Shown here: positions 1 through 6,581 of the stretch, piece after piece
How the letters are laid out: each line of letters starts with the position of its first letter
How positions within the stretch are numbered: the stretch's first letter is position 1
NCBI GenBank assembly: GCA_038135065.1
Contig: JAYPWI010000059.1
Location: 1-11,014, forward strand
Reading direction: 5' to 3'
Source: JAYPWI01 sp038135065
GTDB lineage: Bacteria > Actinomycetota > Acidimicrobiia > Acidimicrobiales > Poriferisodalaceae
Length of the DNA stretch: 11,014 nucleotides
The notes under the pieces: generated by a model
The model's database searches: none
What the model was told of the DNA's origin: nothing
The model's input: only the letters and a program-made list of their open reading frames with translations
Program-made: the position numbers and the translations under genes

Positions 1-95
1 ACGACACCGACCTCGATCACGCAGACAGCGACGACAGCGACGACGCTCCCGAAAACACCGACGACACCGACCTCGATCACGCAGACAGCGACGAC
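1..95 (+). repeat. 60-bp in-frame tandem repeat encoding Asp-rich 20-residue units
   Basis: Bases 1-35 recur exactly at 61-95, a 60-base period equal to 20 codons in the frame of the membrane-protein gene. Both copies encode DTDLDHADSDD; the remainder of the unit differs (SDDAPENTD in the first, ESDPVTPQL in the second). The window cuts into the array, so more copies may lie to the left. DNA identity over 35 bases, including silent positions, suggests recent duplication or recombination-driven homogenisation. Confidence 0.85.
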
Positions 96-2063
96 GAGTC
101 GGACCCAGTCACGCCCCAGCTACCCGAACAGAGCTACCAGTCGATTCTCGAGGAACTCGGCACTCGTCAGGGCGACGAGAACCAACCTGCCGGCCTCCTC
201 GGATTGCTGAACATCCGGATCCTCAACGAGAAGCGCAAGGCAGACCTCCACCTGTCCAACCAGGTTGCCGAGATGCTCCGGCTGGTCGACGAGTCGGCGG
301 AGGACGGCACCACCCATCGAGTCCCCTTGCTGGCACAGATCGCCATGGCGGTCAGCGCGTTCTTGGCCGTCTTCGCCCTCTGCGTCTTCACGCCACTGTC
401 CAACATCACCGACCTGGCGTGGCTCGGCACCTATCCGAAGGTCGTGTTGTGGTTCATCGTGTCGGCGGGGATCCTGGGCTTCTCGTGGTTCCTCATGGCC
501 AAGTCCGAGGAGAGTCGCTACACCTTGCTCGCAGTGTCCCTGGGCCTCTTCGTCCTGGCACTCGCCGTTACCTTCGCGCCCGGCATCCGACGAGCCGACT
601 TCGTCAGGCGCAGTATCGGATCGGACTCGTGGATGATCTGGCCGTCTACGGTCGTCACCTGCGTGACCGGGTTTCTGGCAACCAGCGGGATTCGACGCCA
701 GGCGGGTGCGTGGAGATCGTCATACGCCCGCTTCCTGCGGTGGGGCACCGTGGGCTTCTTGACCGCCCTGGTGATCATCGGTTCGAGCGCTGCGATCAGC
801 AGCTTCCAGCCCGAGAACCGCTACCGCGACCTCGTTGCTGATCGGTACGTATCAAGTGTGCAGGAGGAGACCCCTGAGGCGATCGGCGATCCGGCGACGG
901 TCGCAAACGAATGCACCCTGCGGGGCGACGACAACTGCGGCACGACCAGGTCGGACCAACTCTTCGACGGCGCTCAGAACCGACTCGATCGGCATTTCGC
1001 CATCGTCAGCCACTTCAGTCAGGGCACCCGCCTCAAACTATTGGTAACCCTCCTACTGGTAGCGCTGATCGGTGGCGCCCTCGGGGTCGGGCAGATCACC
1101 CTGACCTGGGTCCGCATCGAGTTCCGTAACAGAAACCGGGGTCGACGCTTCCGCTACGCCCAGGACGAGGCACTCCGGGCATCGAGAACCCGACGCCGCC
1201 TGCAGTTCTTCCTCACACAATGGCTGGGGACTGCCTCAGCTCTGTCTCGCATCGTCTGGCGGCCACTCGGTGAGGTTGCTGCGACCGACAAACAAGACCA
1301 CAAGGTCTTGAGCGTTGCCCGCGATCTTCACAAGCTGCAGATAGCAGAACTCGAGCTCTCACGTCAGGGTGAGGAGATCCTGCTGGTCCAGCTGCGCTCG
1401 CTGCTCGTTCGTCCGGGATGGCTGACCGAGCAGTACCGACGGGCAGCCCAGGCCTACGTTGCCGACGACCCAGCGGTGATCGCCGCCGGGCTCGACAGGA
1501 GCGAGTGGCCCCGACCCGAGACGTGCCCCAGCACCCCCGCCCTTGAGGATGCCATTTCGGGCCGTGCCTCTGGGCTGCGATGGGCCTTCACCCGCAGCCT
1601 CTACGACGGCAGCCTCGACGCAACCCTGCAAGAGCGGCTGGCCGACTACACGCCGGCCGAAATCTACCGATCCCTTCTCGATTCGCAGCACGCGGCTTCG
1701 GTCGAGTTGCTGTCGGAGGAGACCCTCGCCAATGCGTCCGACAGTCCCCGGGCGTTCTTCAGCGCGGTCCTACCCGCTGCACAGCCCCGGCTTCCCACGG
1801 GCATCGTCGAGTTCGCCTTCGTTGCCAACGACGACCAGCGGGCCATGCAGTCATACCTGTGCTGGCCCGAAGACCTGATGCCCGACACCGAGACCGAATG
1901 CGTGCCCGTTGCCGCTTCTCCCACGACGGGGGTGCGCGGCGCGGTGATCACGGCCGTTCGGTGCGATGTGTCCAGGACCTTCTCCACCAACAACCTCCAA
2001 TTGCTCGATGCGGTCGAACGGGTCCCTGAGGACATGGTTCGCATCATCGACGAGGGCCTCTGA
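1..2063 (+). CDS. Large six-helix membrane protein with acidic repeat N-terminus, unknown family (5' partial)
   Basis: The frame is open from the left edge (first full codon at base 3) to TGA at 2061-2063, so the true start lies outside the window. A TTG at 204 is only an internal codon. The 67 codons before 204 encode an Asp-rich low-complexity stretch with a 20-residue repeat (DTDLDHADSDD core). Counting from 204 as residue 1, hydrophobic segments fall at about 41-63, 77-99, 105-126, 143-160, 179-200 and 277-298. The 200-277 loop holds two cysteines (ECTLRGDDNC) that could form a disulfide. An Arg-rich stretch follows the last helix, which places the roughly 320-residue C-terminal domain in the cytoplasm by the positive-inside rule. 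The C-terminal domain looks mostly helical and I recognise no domain in it. Codons such as cta, gta and aca are more frequent than in the catabolic genes downstream, which hints at an accessory gene. Coding status is secure; function is unknown. Confidence 0.85.
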   Translation, partial: DTDLDHADSDDSDDAPENTDDTDLDHADSDDESDPVTPQLPEQSYQSILEELGTRQGDENQPAGLLGLLNIRILNEKRKADLHLSNQVAEMLRLVDESAEDGTTHRVPLLAQIAMAVSAFLAVFALCVFTPLSNITDLAWLGTYPKVVLWFIVSAGILGFSWFLMAKSEESRYTLLAVSLGLFVLALAVTFAPGIRRADFVRRSIGSDSWMIWPSTVVTCVTGFLATSGIRRQAGAWRSSYARFLRWGTVGFLTALVIIGSSAAISSFQPENRYRDLVADRYVSSVQEETPEAIGDPATVANECTLRGDDNCGTTRSDQLFDGAQNRLDRHFAIVSHFSQGTRLKLLVTLLLVALIGGALGVGQITLTWVRIEFRNRNRGRRFRYAQDEALRASRTRRRLQFFLTQWLGTASALSRIVWRPLGEVAATDKQDHKVLSVARDLHKLQIAELELSRQGEEILLVQLRSLLVRPGWLTEQYRRAAQAYVADDPAVIAAGLDRSEWPRPETCPSTPALEDAISGRASGLRWAFTRSLYDGSLDATLQERLADYTPAEIYRSLLDSQHAASVELLSEETLANASDSPRAFFSAVLPAAQPRLPTGIVEFAFVANDDQRAMQSYLCWPEDLMPDTETECVPVAASPTTGVRGAVITAVRCDVSRTFSTNNLQLLDAVERVPEDMVRIIDEGL

Positions 2064-2193
2064 TCCAACGGACGGGCCGTCGTTGCGGCGGCTAGGGGGT
2101 CACAGGTCACATGGCAGTGGCCGGGCGGGGCATCGATCCAACACGCCGACATAGCCTGGGTCGACCGCCGACCGGCGGGGGAATCGACCACCG

Positions 2194-2199
2194 AGGAGG
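2194..2199 (+). promoter_or_regulatory. Shine-Dalgarno that sets the SDR start
   Basis: A perfect AGGAGG lies 4 nt before GTG 2204. No comparable site precedes the in-frame ATG at 2111. The Rossmann beta-1 strand begins immediately after GTG 2204, as expected for a classical SDR. Confidence 0.75.
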
Positions 2200-2203
2200 G
2201 CCA

Positions 2204-3025
2204 GTGGCCATTGTGATGATCACGGGGAGCAACTCGGGCTTCGGTCTGGCCGCTGCAGTGGGATTCCTGACCCGCGGTGACACGGTGGTGGCCGGCATAC
2301 GCCGCCCGGAGGCTGGCGAGGTGTTCCGGACCGAGGCTGCCCGGTCGGGTGGCGAGTTGGAGATTGTCCAACTCGACGTAACCGACCCCGCATCGCGGGC
2401 GACCGCCGTCCATCACACCCTGGAGCGGTTCGGTCGGATCGACGTGTTGGTCAACAACGCCGGGGTGTCCCATATCGGAGCCTTCGAGGACACCCCGCCA
2501 GCCACCCTCGAGCAGGTGCTCGACACCAACCTGTTGGGTCCTCTGGAACTGACCCGACTCGTGCTCCCGACCATGCGGAGCCAAGGTGCCGGCCGCATCG
2601 TGAACGTGACAGCCATCGGGGCCGTCCTCTGCACACCTTTCCTGACCGGCTACGTCGCGTCCAAGCACGGACTCGACGCGGCCACCGCAGCGCTGGACCT
2701 CGAGGTTCGGCCCTTCGGCATCCGGGCCGTCTCGGTGCTCCCCGGGCCGTTCCGCACAGCGATCGCCGATGCTGCGCAGCCGATCGACAGCGCGCCGTAT
2801 CAGGCCAGCGCCGGTCGGTTCCGGGCGGGCATCCTCCAGCGAATCGCAGATGCCCCGAGCGACCTCGGTCGAGTGGTCGAGGCCATCGTGCAGGGTGCCA
2901 CATCCCCCGATCCACCACAGCGGGCTGTCGTTGCGTCCGAGGTCATGACGGCGACCCTGGCCCCTGCCGTGTCGATCCTCGACGACCTCCACCGAGCCGA
3001 GGCCGAGCGGCTGGGCCTGACCTGA
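2204..3025 (+). CDS. Classical SDR family oxidoreductase with substituted catalytic Ser
   Basis: A 273-residue short-chain dehydrogenase/reductase, probably a cytosolic NAD(P)(H)-dependent oxidoreductase; the substrate is unknown. It shows the Rossmann glycine motif TGSNSGFG (residues 7-14), the adenine-site LDVTD (57-61), NNAG (84-87), Asn109 in DTNLLG, and the active-site YVASK with Tyr150 and Lys154. Two arginines after the second strand (GIRRPEAG) favour NADP(H). The position of the catalytic Ser, 13 residues before Tyr, is Ala137 (NVTAIG), with Thr136 beside it. This is unusual: the enzyme may use Thr136, have altered chemistry, or be inactive. GTG 2204 is preferred over ATG 2111 because of the AGGAGG site and because the extra 31 residues look non-coding. 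It stands alone, about 140 bases after the membrane-protein gene. Confidence 0.9.
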   Translation: MAIVMITGSNSGFGLAAAVGFLTRGDTVVAGIRRPEAGEVFRTEAARSGGELEIVQLDVTDPASRATAVHHTLERFGRIDVLVNNAGVSHIGAFEDTPPATLEQVLDTNLLGPLELTRLVLPTMRSQGAGRIVNVTAIGAVLCTPFLTGYVASKHGLDAATAALDLEVRPFGIRAVSVLPGPFRTAIADAAQPIDSAPYQASAGRFRAGILQRIADAPSDLGRVVEAIVQGATSPDPPQRAVVASEVMTATLAPAVSILDDLHRAEAERLGLT

Positions 3026-3317
3026 GGTCGCGTGCAAGACTCCCCACCCGGCCGGGCACATGAAGTCTGTTGACCGAGAGGGCTCGGCAGGTGGACAGGA
3101 TCAGGGGAAGATCCGAGGACATCGGTCGTCAGTACCAGATGGCCAACTGATCGGCCCTGCGCCTCGAGACGTCGACGACACCTGCACCAACGCCGTTCGA
3201 GCTGGTTTCCATGCGACCATGTGGCATGCCATACCCGGTCGCCCTGGTCGCCAGTTCGAGGCTGCGCCCCCCGTCCCGGTCCGCTGAACCGCCGACGCCT
3301 GCGGTGGCGGCCGGGTC
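3026..3317. other. Intergenic stretch without a supported gene
   Basis: About 290 bases lie between the SDR stop and the TRIC-family start. A 75-codon open frame at 3060-3287 has no ribosome site, recognisable motif or convincing codon pattern. A GGATC/GATCC dyad occurs near 3096-3112 and a TTGACC near 3070, but no matching -10 element at a usual distance. I see no tRNA, clear terminator or riboswitch here. Confidence 0.5.
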
Positions 3318-3938
3318 GTGACCCTGCTCGACGCGCTGGACGTGGCGGGGGTGGTGGCCTTCGCCGTGTCGGGCTGCGCGGTGGCCCTGCGCCGCCGGAT
3401 GGACCTGGTCGGGGTGGTGGTGCTGGGGATCGTGACGGGCCTGGCCGGCGGGGTCACCCGTGACGTGCTGTTGGGGGACGTGCCGCCACTGGCCCTCCAA
3501 CAAGGCCGGTACCTGTTGGCCGCGGTGATGACGGGGGCGGTGGTGATCGTGGCCGGGCTGCCGCTGGTGGAGCGGATCCGCCAACCCGTCGAGGTGTTCG
3601 ACGCGGTGGGCCTCGGGCTGTTCGCTGCGGTGGGGGCCCAGCGGGCCACCGCAGCGGGGGTCGGCCTGGGCGGGGCGGTGGCCCTCGGGGTGATCTCAGC
3701 CATCGGGGGTGGGCTGCTGCGGGACATCCTGTCCAACGAGGTCCCTCAGATCTTCGGGGCGGGGAGCCGCCTGTACGCGATCCCGGCCGCCCTCGGTGCC
3801 GGGGTGGCCGCCCTGGCCGAACGATCCGACTGGGCCGAAGAACCCTCCCTGGTCGTCGCCGTGCTGGTCACCACCCTGCTGCGGCTGGGGGCCCTGCGAT
3901 TCGGCTGGCACGCCCCCGTACCGCGACGGGGGCGCTGA
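3318..3938 (+). CDS. TRIC/YadS (UPF0126) family membrane channel protein
   Basis: A 206-residue inner-membrane protein of the prokaryotic TRIC (trimeric intracellular cation channel) family, formerly UPF0126/YadS. Bacterial members form monovalent-cation channels; the physiological role is mostly unknown. The internal duplication is visible: DALDVAGVVAFAVSG followed by GGVTRDVLLGDVPP (residues 44-57), and FDAVGLGLFAAVGAQ followed by GGGLLRDILSNEVPQIF (130-146). The two GG-x-x-RD motifs are the family signature. About seven hydrophobic segments span residues 5-195, and the length fits the usual 200-220. The GTG at 3318 is the only start that gives a full N-terminal motif; no strong ribosome site is visible. 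The last codons contain the GC hairpin shared with the converging VOC gene. Confidence 0.93.
   Translation: MTLLDALDVAGVVAFAVSGCAVALRRRMDLVGVVVLGIVTGLAGGVTRDVLLGDVPPLALQQGRYLLAAVMTGAVVIVAGLPLVERIRQPVEVFDAVGLGLFAAVGAQRATAAGVGLGGAVALGVISAIGGGLLRDILSNEVPQIFGAGSRLYAIPAALGAGVAALAERSDWAEEPSLVVAVLVTTLLRLGALRFGWHAPVPRRGR
3911..3934. terminator. GC-rich hairpin between convergent genes, likely bidirectional terminator
   Basis: A perfect 9-bp inverted repeat, CGCCCCCGT (3911-3919) and ACGGGGGCG (3926-3934), with a 6-base loop. It spans the last codons of the TRIC gene. A second small dyad, GCTGA/TCAGC (3934-3938, 3946-3950), follows over the 7-base gap to the opposing stop. There is no T-tract on either side, so this would be the U-poor type common in high-GC actinobacteria. 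Its placement at a convergent junction supports the call. Confidence 0.6.
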
Positions 3939-3945
3939 CCCACGA

Positions 3946-4425
3946 TCAGCCGGCGCGGGCGACCTCGATCGCCGCGATGTCGATCTTGCTCATGGTCATC
4001 ATGGTGTCGAAGACCCGTTTGGCGACGGCAGGATCGGCATCCGCGAGCCCGTCGAGCAGGACTCGGGGGGTGATCTGCCACGACACCCCCCAGCGGTCTT
4101 TGCACCAACCACACTCGCTCGGCGTACCGCCGTTGTCGATGACGGCGCGCCACAACCGATCGGTCTCGGGTTGGTCCTCGGTGACGATCTGGAAGGAAAA
4201 GGCCTCGCTGTGGGGGAAGACCGGTCCGCCGTTGATGCCCACGCAGGGCAGCCCGGCAACGGTGAACTCGACGGTCACCACGTCACCGGCCCGGCCATCG
4301 GGGTAGTCGCTGGGGGCGCGCATGACCGTTCCCACGGCGCTGTCGGGGAAGGTCTGGGCGTAGAAGTGGGCTGCGTCGACTGCGTCCCGGTCGAACCACA
4401 GGCAGATCCTGCTCTCGGATGGCAT
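3946..4425 (-). CDS. VOC superfamily protein, PhnB-like (3-dmu-9_3-mt family)
   Basis: A 159-residue cytosolic protein of the vicinal-oxygen-chelate fold, in the PhnB-like subgroup often misannotated as 3-demethylubiquinone-9 3-methyltransferase. Family hallmarks run along the whole chain: CLWFDRDAVDAAHFYAQTFP (8-27), VTVEFTVAGLPCVGINGGP (50-68), a SEAFSFQI strand (73-80), and CGWCKDRWGVSWQITP (105-120). The length is typical. No reaction is established for this subgroup, so none is assigned. The ATG at 4425 has GGGAGA (bases 4431-4436 on the reverse strand) 5 nt upstream. It lies 21 bases after the gentisate dioxygenase-like gene on the same strand and is probably co-transcribed, so it may have an accessory or downstream role in that pathway (inference). 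Confidence 0.92.
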   Translation of the reverse strand: MPSESRICLWFDRDAVDAAHFYAQTFPDSAVGTVMRAPSDYPDGRAGDVVTVEFTVAGLPCVGINGGPVFPHSEAFSFQIVTEDQPETDRLWRAVIDNGGTPSECGWCKDRWGVSWQITPRVLLDGLADADPAVAKRVFDTMMTMSKIDIAAIEVARAG

Positions 4426-4446
4426 CGATGTCTCCCGCTCGCCGGT

Positions 4447-5595
4447 TCAGCCTGGCGGTGGCCCTGCGGCCAGGCCGAGTTTCTCGACGATGGGTTCGTC
4501 GCTGAACCGGAACAGGTCGAGACCGTCGTCGGTGTGGAGGGTGAGGGTGGCCCAGGAGGGCACGACGAACAGGTCGCCCCGCTCGACGTCCCACCCGACG
4601 CCGTCGATGTCGACCCGACCGGTGCCCTCGAAGACGTGGCACACGGCGGATCCCACCAGACGGGTCGGTGCAGTGGCCGTGTCGGGGGCCAGGCGGTGGA
4701 ACTCGGCCCGGATGGTGGGCAGGGCGTCGCCCCCGGTGGTGGGGTTGGTGTAGCGGATGGCGGCGTGACCCGGCTCGACGGTCGCCGGATGCCCTTCGGC
4801 CTCCAGTTCGAGCTGAGCGGTGAGGGCGGCGTCGGTGTGCTCCCACCGGTAGTTCAACAGGGGGCTGGCACCCAGTTGACCGGGATGGGCGACCGGTCGC
4901 AGGCCGGGGTGGGCCCATAGCCGCTCGGACATGGAGCGCTCGGGGACCGAGCGTTCGGCGGTGGCAGGTTCGTCGGCAGGGTCGGCACCGGGTTCGAAGA
5001 ACGTGGTGTCGGCGTAGCGCTGGAAGGGGATGTCGAGGCCATCGATCCAGGCCATGGGCCGATCGCTCTCGTTGATGTGGCTGTGCCAGTGCCACCCGGC
5101 CTGGGGGAGGAAGTCACCGCGGCGCATGGTCACCGGATCGCCGTCGACGACGGTGGCCACCCCTTCGCCCTCGATGACGAAACGGAAGGCGTGCTGGCTG
5201 TGACGGTGGACGGGGGCGTCCTCCCCACCGTTGAGGTATTGGATGGCCGCCCACAGGGTGGGGGTGGCGTAGGGGCGGCCGCCCAGGCCGGGGTTGGCCA
5301 GGGCGATGGCCCGCCGCTCCCCTCCCCGTCCGACGGCCACCAACTGGCCTGCTCGGGCTGCCGCGTCGTACAGGGGCGCCCAGCGCCATCGGTGGGGCAC
5401 CGCATGGGAGGCGGGCTGGGCCGGCATGAGGCCACTGATCTCGGTCCACAAGGGCACGAGCAAGTTGTCCTCGAAATCGCCGTAGAGGTCGGCCAGCTCA
5501 GGACTGGGTGGTGGCTGGCCGGGGCCGTCGAGCATGGACAGCCGGACCGGGCTCACCACCTCGACGTCGGCCGCCGAACGGGCATCATCTGACAC
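4447..5595 (-). CDS. Gentisate 1,2-dioxygenase-like bicupin ring-cleavage enzyme
   Basis: A 382-residue bicupin. Gentisate dioxygenases use Fe(II) and O2 to open gentisate to maleylpyruvate in the cytosol. The N-terminal cupin holds HRHSQHAFRFVIEG with metal ligands His130 and His132, and His171 in GWHWHSHIN. The C-terminal cupin ends GDLFVVPSW...SDEPIVEKLGL, a gentisate-dioxygenase signature. By fixed offset to salicylate 1,2-dioxygenase of Pseudaminobacter salicylatoxidans (recalled), Arg83, Trp104, Gln108, Arg127, His162 and Asp174 map to Arg94, Trp115, Gln119, Arg138, His173 and Asp185. Gly106, needed there for salicylate, is Ala117, which favours true gentisate activity. The GTG at 5595 is chosen because the frame upstream (open to 5883) runs antisense over the PhyH gene and lacks family similarity. 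No maleylpyruvate isomerase or fumarylpyruvate hydrolase is nearby. Related 1-hydroxy-2-naphthoate dioxygenase remains possible. Confidence 0.9.
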   Translation of the reverse strand: MSDDARSAADVEVVSPVRLSMLDGPGQPPPSPELADLYGDFEDNLLVPLWTEISGLMPAQPASHAVPHRWRWAPLYDAAARAGQLVAVGRGGERRAIALANPGLGGRPYATPTLWAAIQYLNGGEDAPVHRHSQHAFRFVIEGEGVATVVDGDPVTMRRGDFLPQAGWHWHSHINESDRPMAWIDGLDIPFQRYADTTFFEPGADPADEPATAERSVPERSMSERLWAHPGLRPVAHPGQLGASPLLNYRWEHTDAALTAQLELEAEGHPATVEPGHAAIRYTNPTTGGDALPTIRAEFHRLAPDTATAPTRLVGSAVCHVFEGTGRVDIDGVGWDVERGDLFVVPSWATLTLHTDDGLDLFRFSDEPIVEKLGLAAGPPPG

Positions 5596-5606
5596 CCCAC
5601 CATTGT

Positions 5607-5634
5607 GCCCGGTGCGGCCCCGACTGGACCGGGC
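5607..5634. promoter_or_regulatory. Inverted repeat in the gentisate dioxygenase/PhyH divergent region, possible operator
   Basis: GCCCGGT (5607-5613) and ACCGGGC (5628-5634) form a perfect 7-bp dyad with a 14-base spacer. The half-sites are 21 bp apart, about two helical turns. It starts 12 bases upstream of the bicupin GTG in the 130-base region between two divergent genes. In DNA this GC-rich the dyad could be chance, and it could also act as an mRNA 5' hairpin. Confidence 0.3.
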
Positions 5635-5710
5635 CCGACCCCGGCGGAGCCTCGACGGGCGGTAGTAGGTTCGGGTCGAGGCGAGGGTGGTCGCGAGGAC
5701 GGCTCGTGCC

Positions 5711-5717
5711 GAGGGGG
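5711..5717 (+). promoter_or_regulatory. Shine-Dalgarno that sets the PhyH start
   Basis: GAGGGGG lies 8 nt before ATG 5726. The alternative in-frame GTG at 5687 has no such site and would add 13 residues without family similarity. Confidence 0.6.
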
Positions 5718-5725
5718 TGAGGGGC

Positions 5726-6535
5726 ATGCCGAGCGTGCTGTCCGACGAGGAGGTCAGCCGGTACCGGGCCGAGGGGTTCCTGGTGCCCGAGTACCGGATG
5801 GACGCCGAGGTGGTCGGCCGGCTTGCGGAGGCCACCGATCGGCTGATCGAGCAACGACCCGAGCTGGTGGACCACCCGATCATCGGGCCGCACCTGCCCG
5901 GTGGGGGGATTCACGGGCTCCACACCGACAGCACCTTCCTCGACGCAGCCACCGACCCGTCCCTGCTGGACGCGGTCGAGCAGCTGACCGGCCCCGACCT
6001 GATCCTGTGGAACGCCCTGATGTTCTACAAGCGAGCCGTGGCGGGGCCCAGCGCGCCGTGGCACCGGGACGGGTTCGGGTACCCCATCGACCCGATCGCT
6101 ACGACCAGCGTGTGGATCGCGGTGACCCCCAGCACGGTCGACAACGGTTGCCTCCGGGTGATTCCCGGGTCGCATCTCACCACCGACCCCGGCGAGCACG
6201 ATTCGACCCCCCGACCGGGTGAGATGTTCGCCGCCACCCTCGACCCCACCGCCTTCGACCCGGCCGACGCGGTAGACGTGGAGCTCGAGCCGGGACAGAT
6301 GGTGTTCTTCGACGTGTACACGATCCACGGGTCCCAACCGAACAAGGGCACCATCCCACGGGCCGGCTACGCCTGCCGTTACATGCCCGGTACGAGCGTG
6401 TATCGACACGACAACGCCGAGGTCCGCGACCAACCGGGCTACGGCCACGAATCTCGGGCCCTCATGCTGGTCCGAGGCCGTGACGTGACGGGCAGCAACG
6501 ACTTCCAACGAGGCCACGACCGCATCGGAGCGTGA
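5726..6535 (+). CDS. Phytanoyl-CoA dioxygenase (PhyH) family Fe(II)/2-oxoglutarate oxygenase
   Basis: A 269-residue cytosolic oxygenase of the PhyH family, which couples 2-oxoglutarate decarboxylation to hydroxylation of a substrate. The iron triad is visible: His113 and Asp115 in WHRDGFGYP, and His201 in TIHGSQPN. Arg212 (PRAGYACRYMP) sits eleven residues after the distal His, the usual distance for the 2-oxoglutarate-binding Arg. The N-terminal LSDEEVSRYRAEGFLVPE and the WIAVTPSTVDNGCLRVIPGSH core are also typical, and the length is normal. The substrate cannot be told from sequence; bacterial PhyH enzymes act on very diverse small molecules. It is divergent from the gentisate dioxygenase-like gene and could share control with it (inference). 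ATG 5726 is preferred over GTG 5687 on the ribosome site. Confidence 0.93.
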   Translation: MPSVLSDEEVSRYRAEGFLVPEYRMDAEVVGRLAEATDRLIEQRPELVDHPIIGPHLPGGGIHGLHTDSTFLDAATDPSLLDAVEQLTGPDLILWNALMFYKRAVAGPSAPWHRDGFGYPIDPIATTSVWIAVTPSTVDNGCLRVIPGSHLTTDPGEHDSTPRPGEMFAATLDPTAFDPADAVDVELEPGQMVFFDVYTIHGSQPNKGTIPRAGYACRYMPGTSVYRHDNAEVRDQPGYGHESRALMLVRGRDVTGSNDFQRGHDRIGA

Positions 6536-6546
6536 CGGCCGCAGCA

Positions 6547-6564
6547 GGTGACGGGGCAGTCACC
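6547..6564 (+). terminator. Weak hairpin after the PhyH gene
   Basis: GGTGAC (6547-6552) and GTCACC (6559-6564) form a 6-bp stem with a GGGGCA loop, 11 bases after the PhyH stop. No T-run follows. It could attenuate read-through into the GIY-YIG gene or be incidental. Confidence 0.3.
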
Positions 6565-6581
6565 AACCGGGGCTCGCTACG

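Noticed and set aside
2165..2178. CCGCC-GACC-GGCGG hairpin before the SDR ribosome site as a riboswitch or attenuator
   Set aside because: Only five GC pairs in GC-rich DNA, with no alternative structure or leader peptide seen.
1664..3061. Long minus-strand open frame (465 codons) across the membrane-protein end and the SDR gene
   Set aside because: Antisense to two well-supported genes and without family motifs; long spurious frames are expected in high-GC DNA.
3060..3287. 75-codon plus-strand frame between the SDR and TRIC genes
   Set aside because: No ribosome site, hydrophobic pattern, motif or codon bias that would separate it from chance.
3709..4920. Plus-strand open frame of 403 codons over the VOC and bicupin genes
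   Set aside because: Antisense to two genes with complete conserved motifs; its translation is a Gly/Asp-rich shadow with no domain.
5596..5883. N-terminal extension of the bicupin gene to an ATG at 5883
   Set aside because: The extension is Ser/Arg-rich, runs antisense into the PhyH coding sequence, and lacks similarity to gentisate dioxygenases; GTG 5595 gives a normal length.
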